A DNA stretch of 62,637 bases from Zoogloea oleivorans (GTDB lineage Bacteria > Pseudomonadota > Gammaproteobacteria > Burkholderiales > Rhodocyclaceae): assembly GCF_008107625.1 (NCBI RefSeq), contig NZ_SDKK01000025.1, positions 13,690 to 76,326 on the forward strand, given 5' to 3'. Below are positions 1 to 8,761 of the stretch, in pieces. The translations under genes were made by a program, and so were the position numbers. The notes under the pieces were generated by a model. That model did no database searches. It saw only the letters and a program-made list of their open reading frames with translations, and was not told where the DNA came from. Within the stretch, counting starts at the first letter, position 1. The number at the start of each line of letters is the position of its first letter.

Positions 1-912
1 GCCGGCCGCCACCGCGCTGCCCACGCCGGTCGCGGCAGCACCGACAGCGACGGCCGTACCGGCTGCGCCCATCGCTGCACCGGCCATCGCACCCGCGCCA
101 AGCTGCGGCGCGCCGGACACCAGGCCGGTGGCGATGCCTGGGCCGAAGATGCCGAGTGCGAGCATGGCGAGCGAGGCCAGCATCACCACCAGTGCATGAT
201 CAATGGATGGCTCACTGGGCGTGACCTGGAACTCGGCGAACAGCCCCGTACCAATGCCCACGATCACGGCCAGCACCAGCACCTTGATGCCCGAGGACAC
301 CACGTTGCCGAGCACCTTTTCGGCAAGGAACGCGGTCTTGTTCCAGAGCGCGAACGGTACCAGCACGAAGCCGGCGAGCGTGGTCAGCTTGAATTCGATC
401 AGCGTGACGAAGAGCTGCACAGCCAGCACGAAGAAGCTGATGATGACGATCAGCCAGGCGAGGAACATCACCACGATCGGCGCGATGTTGATGAACACCT
501 CTGGGAAGCCGGCCATCTCACTGATCTGTTGCAGGATGGGCGCAGCCGCGTCGATGCCGGTTTTGGCGAGGCGCCCCGGCTGCAGGAAGGTCGCCATGGT
601 CATGGTCGAACCGGAAGCCGTCAGGCCGAGACCCGCGAAGGACCGGAACACGATGCTCGCCAGCCAGTTGAAATTGCCGATGATGTAGGCGAAGGCACCG
701 ACGTAGAGCACCTTGCGCAGGAGCTTGGCCATCACGTCCTCGCCCTGGCCGGTGGCATGGCCCAGCGCCCAATAGAGGCCGGCCAGGGTCATGTCGATCG
801 CCACCAGCGTCGCGGTCAAGAACGCGACTTCACCGTGCAGCAGGCCGAACCCCGAATCGATGTACGTGGAGAAGACATTGAGGAAACGGTCGATGACGGA
901 GACGTCGTTCAT
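1..912 (-). CDS. trbL: TrbL conjugal transfer inner-membrane protein, partial
   Basis: The start codon is inside the window and the frame runs off the left edge after about 304 residues. The protein is polytopic: several long hydrophobic stretches are separated by short loops, and the visible end is a Gly/Ala-rich run that is typical of TrbL before its polar tail. TrbL is the VirB6-like inner-membrane channel component of P-type type IV secretion systems. It lies 11 bp after trbJ with no trbK between, which is the Tn4371 order (trbBCDEJLFGI) rather than the RP4 order. trbF, trbG and trbI should lie just outside the window. Confidence 0.9.
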   Translation of the reverse strand, partial: MNDVSVIDRFLNVFSTYIDSGFGLLHGEVAFLTATLVAIDMTLAGLYWALGHATGQGEDVMAKLLRKVLYVGAFAYIIGNFNWLASIVFRSFAGLGLTASGSTMTMATFLQPGRLAKTGIDAAAPILQQISEMAGFPEVFINIAPIVVMFLAWLIVIISFFVLAVQLFVTLIEFKLTTLAGFVLVPFALWNKTAFLAEKVLGNVVSSGIKVLVLAVIVGIGTGLFAEFQVTPSEPSIDHALVVMLASLAMLALGIFGPGIATGLVSGAPQLGAGAMAGAAMGAAGTAVAVGAAATGVGSAVAAG

Positions 913-923
913 GGCCGCATCCG

Positions 924-1652
924 TCAGTTGCCGTAGAAGTTCACGGACTGCGGCGTGTACGCCGTGCCGCTACCGAGGAAGCGGCGCGTCACCTCGCGTC
1001 CACGCTCGACGGCAGCGGCTTGACGCGCCAGTTCCAGCGAAGCTGCACGCCCCTGCGTGAGCTGGAGCTGCTGGGTCTGGATGGACTGCTTGGCTTGCAG
1101 GGCCAGGAGCTGATTAGTGGCCTGCATGGCCTGCAAGGCGCCAGTGGCCGACTGGCTCTGGTCAACTAGATCGGCCAACACGCCCTCATCCTGGTTCAGG
1201 TTCTGCGACACCTGCGCTTGCATGCGCATGGCGGTGCGCAAGCCCTGGAGCGTGTTTTGCCAGCGCTGGTGTGCGTCCTGGAACATCCGATTGCCGCTCA
1301 CGGTGGCGGCGTACTGCTCCGGGTACAGTTGCCCGACCTGCTGGTCCATGTTCTGGATGTCGAAGGCCAGCCCGCGCGCTTGGCCGATCAGTTGCCGCGT
1401 CGTGTCCAGGTTGCTCCGCAGGCGATTGACCACGTTGAACGGCAGGCTTGCGAGGTTGCGGGCCTCGTTCATCAAGGATTGCGCTTCGTTCTGAAGCTGC
1501 TTGATCTGGTTGTTGATCTGCTCCAGCGTGTGCGCGGCAGTCAGGATGTTCTGGGCCAGATTCGTGGGGTCGATGACGACCCATTGCGCTTGAGCGACCG
1601 GCACGGCGCCGATCAGGGCAGCGACAGCGACGGCAAGAAGACGTTTTTTCAT
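924..1652 (-). CDS. trbJ: TrbJ conjugal transfer protein
   Basis: 242 residues, starting MKKRLLAVAVAALIGAVPVAQAQ, a clear signal peptide with an AQA cleavage site. The mature part is mostly helical and Gln-rich, with coiled-coil character (IEQINNQIKQLQNEAQ type spacing). That fits TrbJ/VirB5, the periplasmic minor-pilus protein of the mating-pair apparatus. The chosen start has a GGAGG about 7 bp upstream and overlaps the trbE stop as ATGA, so the two genes are probably translationally coupled. A longer upstream frame exists but would lose the signal peptide at the N terminus. Confidence 0.9.
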   Translation of the reverse strand: MKKRLLAVAVAALIGAVPVAQAQWVVIDPTNLAQNILTAAHTLEQINNQIKQLQNEAQSLMNEARNLASLPFNVVNRLRSNLDTTRQLIGQARGLAFDIQNMDQQVGQLYPEQYAATVSGNRMFQDAHQRWQNTLQGLRTAMRMQAQVSQNLNQDEGVLADLVDQSQSATGALQAMQATNQLLALQAKQSIQTQQLQLTQGRAASLELARQAAAVERGREVTRRFLGSGTAYTPQSVNFYGN

Positions 1653-4099
1653 GGTGAAACCTCCAGAGGTTGGGAAGCAAGGAAGGACGCGGCCGAGGGA
1701 GCGGACGGCAACAGGTCGGCCGCCCAATCAAGGCCGCGATGGCGCAGCCACGCACCTGCGAAGCCGGGTGTTCCGGCATCGCGCAGTACGTTGTCGATAG
1801 CGCGTTGGTCCTGGGGCGTCGAAGCGCCCGCAAAGGCGAGCGTGACCGGCCCAAGGTCCAGATCGAACAGGCGATTGCCCAGACGCGACTGGTAGTAGTA
1901 GTCGCGCTTGGGCTGGGCGGTGGCGACGATCTCGATTTGCCTGCTGTTCAGCCCAAAGCCCTCGTAGATCGTGCGGATCTGCGGCTCGGTGGCCTGCGGG
2001 TTGGGCAGGAAGATGCGGCTCGCGCAGCTCTCGATGATCGCGGGCGCGATGGTCGAATCCTTGATGTCGGCTAGCGACTGCGTGGCGAAGATGACGCTGA
2101 CGTTCTTCTTGCGCAGCGTCTTGAGCCACTGGCGAATGCGCGCCGCGAACACCGGGTCGTCAAGGAACAGCCACGCTTCATCGAGGATCAGCAGCGTCGG
2201 CGCGCCGTCGAAACGCTCATCGAAGCGCGCGAACAGATAGCCCAGCACGGCCAATACCGCGGCCTTGCTGTGCATCAGCTCCTCCATCTCGAAGCCCTGA
2301 ACGTCGCCCACGCCCAGCCGGTCGCTGTCGGCATCGAGCAGCTTGCCGTGAGCGCCGCCGAGCACGTAGGGAGCGAGTGCCTGCCGCAGCACGTTGGATT
2401 GCAGCAGCACCGACAAGCCGGTGAGCGTGCGCTGCTCTACAGGCGCACCCGCAAGACTGACGAGCGCCGACCAGATGGCCGCCTTCTCGTTCGGACCAAC
2501 CGTAATGCCTTCTTGCCGCAGGCGACCTTCGACCCATTCGGCCGCCCAGGTGCGATAGCCTTCCCGGTCGATGCGTGCGAGCGGCTGAAATGCGATCGCG
2601 CCGTCGGCGCCGAGGTCGTAGTGCTCACCGCCCAGGCCGAGAATGGTGGCGCGCATCGAACGCCCCATGTCGAAAGCGAAGATGCGTGAGCCGGGATAGC
2701 GGCGGAACTGCATCGCCAGCATGGCGAGCAGAACCGACTTGCCCATGCCGGTCGGGCCGGCCACCAGCGTATGCCCCACGTCGCCAATGTGCGTCACCAG
2801 TCGGAACGGCGTCGCGCCCTCGGTGCGGGTAACGATCAGCGGCGGGCCGTCGAGGTGGTCGTTTTTCTCCGGGCCGGCCCACACCGCCGATACCGGCATC
2901 AGGTGCGCGAGGTTCAGAGTCGAGACGATGGGCTGGCGGACATTGGCGTAGGCATTACCCGGCACCGACGACAGCCAGGCCTCCACGGCATTCAGCGTCT
3001 CCGGCATCGTCACGAAGCCACGGCCCTGGATGACGCGCTCCACCCTACGCAGCTTCTCGTCGGCCGCGTTGGCGTCGGCATCCAGCACGGTGACGGTCGC
3101 AGTGACGTAGCCGAAGGCGACCTGATCGCTGCCCAGCTCCTGCAAAGCTGCGTCCGCGTCGGCAGACTTGTTGCTGGCGTCGGTATCGACCAGCGGCGAC
3201 TCCTGCTGGAAGATCGTCTCACGCAGTAGCGCGAGGACGTTCTTGCGCTTGGCGAACCACTGCCGGCGCAGGCGGCCCAACTCCTTCTCAGCCTCGGCCT
3301 TGTCCATGCACAGGAAGCGCGTGCTCCAGCGGTAGGCGAAGCCCAGGCGGTTGAGGTCATCCAGAATCCCCGGCCAGGTCGAGGTCGGAAAGCCGCGTAT
3401 CGTCACGACGCGCAGGTGCTGGTCGCCCAGCATGGGCGCGAGGCCGCCGACCAGCGGTGCATCGGCCAGTAGTGCATCGAGATGGAACGGCACTTCCGGC
3501 ACGCCGATGCGATAGCGATGCGTCGAAACGGTCGCATGCAGGTAAGTCAGCGTCTGGCTGTCGTCGAGCCAGTCGATCTCCGGCATCACGCCGTCCAGCA
3601 GGTCATAGATACGGTCGGTTTCGGCGACAAAGGCCAACAGGCGTTCGCGCCAGTCCACGCCTTGCGTGGGCGTGTTCTCGTAGAGCATCTTGGCCGCGCG
3701 TGCGCGGGACTCCTCGGGCGGCAGGTATTGCAGCGTGAGGTGATAGCCGCTCTCGAAATGGTGGCCAGACTCTTCGAAGGTCGCGCGCCGTTCCTCGTCC
3801 ACCAGCCAGGACAGCGGCTCCGGAAAATCCGAGTGCGGATAGTCCGCTGCAGGCAGGCGTTCAGCTTCGATGAACAGCGCCCAACCGGAGCCGAGCCGGC
3901 GCAGCGCGTTGTTCAGCCGCGCCGTGGTGGCGATCAGCTCGCCCTGCGTCGCGCTGTCCAGGTCCGGCCCGCGAAAGCGCGCCGTGCGCTGGAAACTGCC
4001 GTCCTTGTTGAGCACGACACCCGGTGCGACCAGACCGGCCCAGGGCAACCAGTCGGCAAGCAAAGCCGGGCGCTGGCGGTATTCGGCGAGGTTCAGCAT
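1649..4099 (-). CDS. trbE: TrbE, VirB4-family conjugation ATPase
   Basis: 816 residues, the normal length for TrbE. The N-terminal half is the CagE/TrbE/VirB domain. The C-terminal half is a RecA-like ATPase with Walker A GPTGMGKS near residue 450 and Walker B LLILDEAWLF near residue 635. Family members sit at the cytoplasmic face of the secretion channel and drive pilus biogenesis and substrate transfer. It lies 10 bp after trbD and overlaps trbJ by ATGA, inside the trbBCDEJL run. No frame damage is visible. Confidence 0.95.
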   Translation of the reverse strand: MLNLAEYRQRPALLADWLPWAGLVAPGVVLNKDGSFQRTARFRGPDLDSATQGELIATTARLNNALRRLGSGWALFIEAERLPAADYPHSDFPEPLSWLVDEERRATFEESGHHFESGYHLTLQYLPPEESRARAAKMLYENTPTQGVDWRERLLAFVAETDRIYDLLDGVMPEIDWLDDSQTLTYLHATVSTHRYRIGVPEVPFHLDALLADAPLVGGLAPMLGDQHLRVVTIRGFPTSTWPGILDDLNRLGFAYRWSTRFLCMDKAEAEKELGRLRRQWFAKRKNVLALLRETIFQQESPLVDTDASNKSADADAALQELGSDQVAFGYVTATVTVLDADANAADEKLRRVERVIQGRGFVTMPETLNAVEAWLSSVPGNAYANVRQPIVSTLNLAHLMPVSAVWAGPEKNDHLDGPPLIVTRTEGATPFRLVTHIGDVGHTLVAGPTGMGKSVLLAMLAMQFRRYPGSRIFAFDMGRSMRATILGLGGEHYDLGADGAIAFQPLARIDREGYRTWAAEWVEGRLRQEGITVGPNEKAAIWSALVSLAGAPVEQRTLTGLSVLLQSNVLRQALAPYVLGGAHGKLLDADSDRLGVGDVQGFEMEELMHSKAAVLAVLGYLFARFDERFDGAPTLLILDEAWLFLDDPVFAARIRQWLKTLRKKNVSVIFATQSLADIKDSTIAPAIIESCASRIFLPNPQATEPQIRTIYEGFGLNSRQIEIVATAQPKRDYYYQSRLGNRLFDLDLGPVTLAFAGASTPQDQRAIDNVLRDAGTPGFAGAWLRHRGLDWAADLLPSAPSAASFLASQPLEVSP

Positions 4100-4109
4100 G
4101 GCATGGTCC

Positions 4110-4379
4110 TCACACGTCCAGCAGCGGTTTGTGTTTCAGGTGCGTGGCAAACACCTGCATGAATTGCGGATCGACTCGTGCCCCCCACATCGCCAGGGAG
4201 TGGCCGACGATCCAGAGCACCAGGCCCGGAATCCACAGTTGCAGGCCCAGCCCAACAGCGGCGGCCAGCGTGCCATTGGCAATTGCCACGGTGCGCGGCG
4301 CGCCACCCAGCAGGATCGGCTCGGTCAGCGAGCGATGCAGCGGAATCTCGAAGCCCGGCAGGTCGTGAGTCGCGCTCAT
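4110..4379 (-). CDS. trbD: TrbD, VirB3-like protein
   Basis: 89 residues with a central hydrophobic pair of segments (about residues 30-65) and the family-typical N terminus ending in PLHRSLTEPILLGGAPR. TrbD/VirB3 is a small inner-membrane partner of the TrbE ATPase and is needed for pilus assembly. The start overlaps the trbC stop as ATGA, which fixes the start codon. Assignment rests on size, hydrophobicity, the PLHRSLTEP segment and its place between trbC and trbE. Confidence 0.9.
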   Translation of the reverse strand: MSATHDLPGFEIPLHRSLTEPILLGGAPRTVAIANGTLAAAVGLGLQLWIPGLVLWIVGHSLAMWGARVDPQFMQVFATHLKHKPLLDV

Positions 4380-4753
4380 ACGACCGCCCCGCCGGAGAAG
4401 CTGAAGAACGACAGGAAGAACGAGGACGCGGCGAAGGCGATGGACAGACCAAACACGATCTGGATCAGCTTGCGAAAGCCTCCTGACGTATCGCCGAAGG
4501 CCAGCGCCAGGCCCGTCGAAATGATGATGATGACCGCGATGATCCGAGCCACCGGCCCCTGGATCGAGTCGAGGATGGATTGCAGCGGCCCTTCCCAGGG
4601 CATCGAGGAACCGGCTGCCTTCGCGGTGCCCGCCGTCAGCAGCATCGCGGCGGCCAACAATAGACCGTGATGGGCAGGCTCAGACAGACGGCGCAAGCGT
4701 GCAAGGATCGAAGCCGGATTTACGGAAATACGGAAAGCATGGGCGTGCGTCAT
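4376..4753 (-). CDS. trbC: TrbC pilin precursor
   Basis: 125 residues. A basic N terminus is followed by a long signal-like hydrophobic stretch (about 28-47, ending AKAAGSSMPWE), then two transmembrane segments (about 68-85 and 100-118). This is the TrbC/VirB2 major pilin pattern. In RP4 the pilin is processed and cyclised by TraF, and a traF homologue is present in this element. I chose the ATG that overlaps the trbB stop (ATGA) over the much longer open frame upstream, which lies antisense to nothing useful and inside trbB. Confidence 0.9.
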   Translation of the reverse strand: MTHAHAFRISVNPASILARLRRLSEPAHHGLLLAAAMLLTAGTAKAAGSSMPWEGPLQSILDSIQGPVARIIAVIIIISTGLALAFGDTSGGFRKLIQIVFGLSIAFAASSFFLSFFSFSGGAVV

Positions 4754-5802
4754 GGCAGTTCTCCAGAGTGGTTGAGGGAAAGAGAAGGAAGGGACGAAGG
4801 AACGATGGAAGACAGCGGCAGCAACTCTGGAAATGGCGTTTCCAAGGCTTCCGTCAGGCGATAACCCACGCCATCGAAGCCGGCGACACGGGCGATGGTT
4901 TCGATGCGGCGCTTGCGGCCACGGCCGACGATGAACACGACCACGTTCACCGCCTCGGCGATCAATGCGCGCGGCGGATTCACGGCGACTTCGAGAACCA
5001 ACTGCTCCAGACGCAGCAACGCGCCCAGTGCGGAGCCGGCATGAATGGTGGCGATGCCGCCGGGATGGCCGGTTCCCCATACCTTGATGAGATCCAGGGC
5101 CTCGCCGCCGCGCACCTCGCCGACCACCACGCGGTCTGGGCGCAACCGCATCGTGGCGCGCACCAGTTCGGTCATCGACACGACGCCCACACGCGTACGC
5201 AGCGGCACGTGGTCGCGCGCGGCGCATTGCAGCTCGATGGTGTCTTCGAGCACCAATACGCGGTCGCCGGTGACGGTGATCTCGGCGAGCAAGGCGTTCG
5301 CCAGCGTCGTCTTGCCAGTGCTGGTGCCGCCAGCGATCAGGATGTTCTGCCGCTCGCGCACCGCGTGGCGCAGGAATTCGGCCTGTGGGGCGGACAGAAT
5401 GCCGTCGGCGACGTAGCGCTCCAGGCCGATGATGTTCACGGCCCGCTTGCGCAGCGCGAAGGCTGGCCCCGGCGCGGCGGGCGGCATAATGCCCTCGAAG
5501 CGTTCGCCCGTCTCGGGTAGCTCGGCGGTCAGCAGCGGCTGGCCGCGATGGACCTCCGCGCCGACGTGTGCGGCGACCAGCCGAATGATGCGTTCGCCGT
5601 CTTCTTCAGACAGTTCCACGCCCAGCGGTGCGCGGCCGGAGGACAGACGATCGACCCACAGTGACCGATCGGGGTTGAGCATGATTTCCACCACGTCCGG
5701 GTCTTCCAGCGCGGCGGCGATCACCGGCCCCATGGCCGTGCGCAGCATGCGAATGCGCCGGTCGAGCGACGTGGCGGTGAACGACTCGGGCTGCGCGCTC
5801 AT
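4750..5802 (-). CDS. trbB: TrbB, VirB11-family traffic ATPase
   Basis: 350 residues. Walker A GGTSTGKTT lies near residue 160, followed by the VLVLEDTIELQC Walker B/Asp box region and the conserved MRLRPDRVVVGEVRGGEALD segment of secretion hexameric ATPases, then the His-box HPGGIATIHA. VirB11-type ATPases form cytoplasmic hexamers that switch the system between pilus assembly and DNA transfer. The start overlaps the stop of the upstream CopG-like gene by ATGA, placing it in one transcript with traG and copG. Confidence 0.95.
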   Translation of the reverse strand: MSAQPESFTATSLDRRIRMLRTAMGPVIAAALEDPDVVEIMLNPDRSLWVDRLSSGRAPLGVELSEEDGERIIRLVAAHVGAEVHRGQPLLTAELPETGERFEGIMPPAAPGPAFALRKRAVNIIGLERYVADGILSAPQAEFLRHAVRERQNILIAGGTSTGKTTLANALLAEITVTGDRVLVLEDTIELQCAARDHVPLRTRVGVVSMTELVRATMRLRPDRVVVGEVRGGEALDLIKVWGTGHPGGIATIHAGSALGALLRLEQLVLEVAVNPPRALIAEAVNVVVFIVGRGRKRRIETIARVAGFDGVGYRLTEALETPFPELLPLSSIVPSSLPSLSLNHSGELP

Positions 5803-6263
5803 GATGCACGCTCCTGGGCTTCGGCCAACGCCGCCGCTTCGTCCAGCCGTGCAGAGTCGGGGTGAAGTTCTTCCATCACGTCGCGTACCAGGCTGCGCCC
5901 ACGCAACAGGTGACGGCCAAGCTGTTCGACGAACTGCTCGAAGCGCGCCTTGCCCTGGGCACGGGCCGCTTCCTGGTGTGCTTCGGGCACTGGCGTGCTG
6001 ACGGTCAGGAAGTAGCGAACGAATAGCGCCAGCGTCTCGATCTCGATGTTCTGGTCGCGCTCCAGCCGCTCGAACTGGCGTGACAGCCGATCAAGCCGCT
6101 TGGCAATGGCCGCCTCGCGCTGATCGCCCGCGTCCGGCGACAACCAAGATGCCAGTGCCGCCGCGACGATGGACGACTTGGACACGCCTTTCTTGGCGGC
6201 CAGCTCGTCCAGGCGCTTCGCGTGCTCGGGCGGAATGAACAGGTTGAGGCGGTATTGGCTCAT
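5799..6263 (-). CDS. CopG-family ribbon-helix-helix protein
   Basis: 154 residues. The first 45 residues (MSQYRLNLFIPPEHAKRLDE onward, then KGVSKSSIVAAALASWL) form a ribbon-helix-helix DNA-binding fold. The rest is helical and charged, with a coiled-coil appearance. Tn4371-type elements carry such a gene between traG and trbB, and it is a likely local regulator of the trb operon, though no operator was identified. It overlaps both neighbours by ATGA, so it is co-translated with traG and trbB. Confidence 0.85.
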   Translation of the reverse strand: MSQYRLNLFIPPEHAKRLDELAAKKGVSKSSIVAAALASWLSPDAGDQREAAIAKRLDRLSRQFERLERDQNIEIETLALFVRYFLTVSTPVPEAHQEAARAQGKARFEQFVEQLGRHLLRGRSLVRDVMEELHPDSARLDEAAALAEAQERAS

Positions 6264-8272
6264 AGCTGGATTCCGTCGTCAGGGTCGAGTGATGCCAGCC
6301 GGGCCGTGCGTTGCATGGCCGGGTCGAGCTGGCGGGGGAATGAGGCAAAGGCAGGCAGCGGCAAGTCGTCGTCATCGAGCAGCGCAAGGTCGTTGCTGGC
6401 AGGCTCCTGCTCGGGGTGGTACTCGGCGACTTCGGACAGCTCCGGCTGACGGCGTGGCCCGCCGTCATCGGCGGTGCTGGCTTCGCTGTCGGCCAAGGCT
6501 GCTGCGTGTGCGGTTGGTACGGTGGGGATTGCCAGACCACTCCAGTCGTCAGGCTGCCGAGGCGGCGCGTCGGCGTAGCGACTGGCTGCAAGCGCGGGCG
6601 GCGGTAGTACGCGCCGCTTGAAGTTCACGTCGGCGTAGTAGCGCAGTTTCTTGGCCTTGATCGGTGCCACGCTGGACACCATCACCACGGCCTCGTCGGG
6701 CGGAAGCTGCATCACTTCGCCGGGCGTCAGCAGCGGCCGCGCCGTTTCCTGCCGCGACACCATCAGGTGCCCTAGCCACGGTGCAAGCCGATGACCGGCA
6801 TAGTTGCGCTGCGCGCGCAGCTCGGTGGCCGTGCCCAGCGTCTCCGAAATGCGCTTGGCAGTGCGTTCGTCGTTGGTGGCGAACGTCACCCGGACATGGC
6901 AGTTGTCGAGGATGGAATGGTTCTGGCCGTAGGCTTTGTCGATCTGGTTGAGCGACTGCGCGATCAGGAAGCTGCGAATGCCGTAACCGGCCATGAACGC
7001 CAGCGCCGTCTCAAAGAAGTCGAGTCGGCCCAGCGCCGGGAACTCGTCGAGCATCAATAGCAGCTTGTGGCGGCGCGCGATGCCGTCGCTGCCGTCAAGC
7101 GATTCGGTCAGGCGCCGGCCGATCTGGTTGAGAATCAGGCGCACCAGCGGTTTGGTGCGGCTGATGTCGGACGGCGGCACAACCAGGTATAGCGATACCG
7201 GATGCTCTGCCGAAATCAGGTCGGCGATGCGCCAGTCGCAGCGCGAGGTGACTTCGGCCACCGTGGGGTCGCGGTACAAGCCGAGGAACGACATGGCCGT
7301 GGACAGCACGCCAGAACGCTCGTTGTCCGACTTATTCAACACTTCACGCGCAGCCGAAGCGACGACGGGATGCGGTGCATCGCCGAGGTGCCGTGTCGTC
7401 ATCATCCGATGCAGCGTCAGCTCGAACGGGCATGCCGGGTCGGACAGGAAGTTGGCGACGCCGCGCAGCGTCTTGTCTTCACCGGCATAGAGCACATGCA
7501 GGATGGCGCCGACCAATAAGGCGTGCGAGGTCTTTTCCCAATGGTTGCGCCGCTCCAGCGCGCCTTCCGGGTCCACCAGAATGTCGGCGATGTTCTGCAC
7601 GTCGCGCACTTCATGCGCACCGCGCCGAACCTCCAGCAGCGGGTTGTAGGCGGCAGATTTGGCATCGGTGGGGTTGAACAGCAGACAGTGGGAGAAGCGC
7701 GAACGCCAGCCGGCGGTGATCTGCCAGTTCTCACCCTTGATGTCGTGGATGACGGCGGACGCGGGCCAGGAAAGAAGCGTTGGCACCACCAGGCCCACGC
7801 CCTTGCCCGAGCGAGTCGGCGCGAAGGTCAGGACGTGTTCCGGTCCTTCGTGCCGCAGGTATTGGCCGTCATGCAGGCCGAGAAAAACACCAGCAGGCTG
7901 GTTCAGGCCAGCTTTGCTGATGTCGGCGGCATCGGCCCAACGAGCGGAACCATAGGTCGTGACAAGCTTCGATTGCCGCGAACGCCATACCGACATGCCG
8001 ATGGCAACCAGTACGGCAGCTAGGCCGCTGCCGCCCGCGATCGCGCCGCCGATGTCGAAGACATGTGGCGCATAGGCATCGAAGAAGAACCACCACTCGA
8101 ACAGCCGCCAAGGGTGATAGACCGGTGTGCCGAAAAAATCGAACCAGGGCGAGCCGAGGCGTAGCTGGTAGCCCAGGGCGGCGGCTGCCCATTGTGTGGC
8201 ACCCCACACACCGGCGATCACAATGCCGAAAACAACGGCGATCTGTCCGAACAGCACACCCTGACCTTGCAT
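6260..8272 (-). CDS. traG: TraG, VirD4-type coupling protein
   Basis: 670 residues from the chosen ATG, which has GGGAGG 4-9 bp upstream. An upstream in-frame start would add 15 residues without an RBS. There are two or three N-terminal membrane segments (residues 5-25 and about 75-95). Walker A PTRSGKGVG is near residue 149 and Walker B LLLMLDEFPALG near residue 400, as in TraG/VirD4. The protein docks the relaxase-DNA complex to the secretion channel. It begins the traG-copG-trbBCDEJL operon. The 225 bp upstream hold no gene. Confidence 0.93.
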   Translation of the reverse strand: MQGQGVLFGQIAVVFGIVIAGVWGATQWAAAALGYQLRLGSPWFDFFGTPVYHPWRLFEWWFFFDAYAPHVFDIGGAIAGGSGLAAVLVAIGMSVWRSRQSKLVTTYGSARWADAADISKAGLNQPAGVFLGLHDGQYLRHEGPEHVLTFAPTRSGKGVGLVVPTLLSWPASAVIHDIKGENWQITAGWRSRFSHCLLFNPTDAKSAAYNPLLEVRRGAHEVRDVQNIADILVDPEGALERRNHWEKTSHALLVGAILHVLYAGEDKTLRGVANFLSDPACPFELTLHRMMTTRHLGDAPHPVVASAAREVLNKSDNERSGVLSTAMSFLGLYRDPTVAEVTSRCDWRIADLISAEHPVSLYLVVPPSDISRTKPLVRLILNQIGRRLTESLDGSDGIARRHKLLLMLDEFPALGRLDFFETALAFMAGYGIRSFLIAQSLNQIDKAYGQNHSILDNCHVRVTFATNDERTAKRISETLGTATELRAQRNYAGHRLAPWLGHLMVSRQETARPLLTPGEVMQLPPDEAVVMVSSVAPIKAKKLRYYADVNFKRRVLPPPALAASRYADAPPRQPDDWSGLAIPTVPTAHAAALADSEASTADDGGPRRQPELSEVAEYHPEQEPASNDLALLDDDDLPLPAFASFPRQLDPAMQRTARLASLDPDDGIQL

Positions 8273-8497
8273 CCTGCCCTCCCAATTTCTCCTGCGCGAC
8301 AAGTGGCACAAAAACATGCCGCATGTGCGAGATTCGGGGCTGGATCAAGGTCGGTCAAAGACTGTTATCAGGACAAAAATTCCTAAAACAGCATCAATCC
8401 ATAAAGGAGCGAGTCCGGTAAAAAAGCCGCAAGCCAGGGCGCGTTGCGACGTGTCGAGCAAATAGATGAATTTCGTGGGAGGACAAAGACGAATGAA

Positions 8498-8761
8498 TCA
8501 AAACTTGGCTTGTTCCTTCGGTGGGGTGTAGGGCGTCTTGCCGTCGCCGAGAAAGCGTAGGTTCGTCGCTCCGGCTACTCGGTTGCAAAGTTCATTGCCG
8601 AGTTTTGGACGATCCGTCTTGCACTGCTGACGCAGCTCCTTTAGTCGCGCAGGATCGGCGGCCAGTTCTTCCACGGTTGGTACGTTGACCTCGGTGGATG
8701 TTCCCGATGGACCGCACGCGACCAATGCTGCGACCAGCAAGAACGGTACGATATTCCTCAT
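8498..8761 (-). CDS. Small lipoprotein, EexN/TrbK-like (possible entry exclusion)
   Basis: 87 residues with a lipoprotein signal peptide: hydrophobic residues 4-14 and a lipobox ending ALVAC at Cys16. The mature part has the pattern TVEELAADPARLKELRQQC followed by further cysteines and an Asn/Ala segment. From memory this resembles EexN-type entry-exclusion lipoproteins of conjugative elements. Entry exclusion would stop transfer between cells that already carry the element. It overlaps the LysR gene by ATGA, so the regulator and lipoprotein are co-expressed. The function is inferred from size, lipobox and location beside traG. Confidence 0.6.
   Translation of the reverse strand: MRNIVPFLLVAALVACGPSGTSTEVNVPTVEELAADPARLKELRQQCKTDRPKLGNELCNRVAGATNLRFLGDGKTPYTPPKEQAKF

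Noticed and set aside
1645-1652. TTTTTCAT, the core attachment sequence of Tn4371
   Set aside because: It is the reverse of the trbJ start (ATG AAA AAA) inside the conserved transfer operon. trbL and presumably trbF, G and I lie beyond it, so it is not the ICE end.
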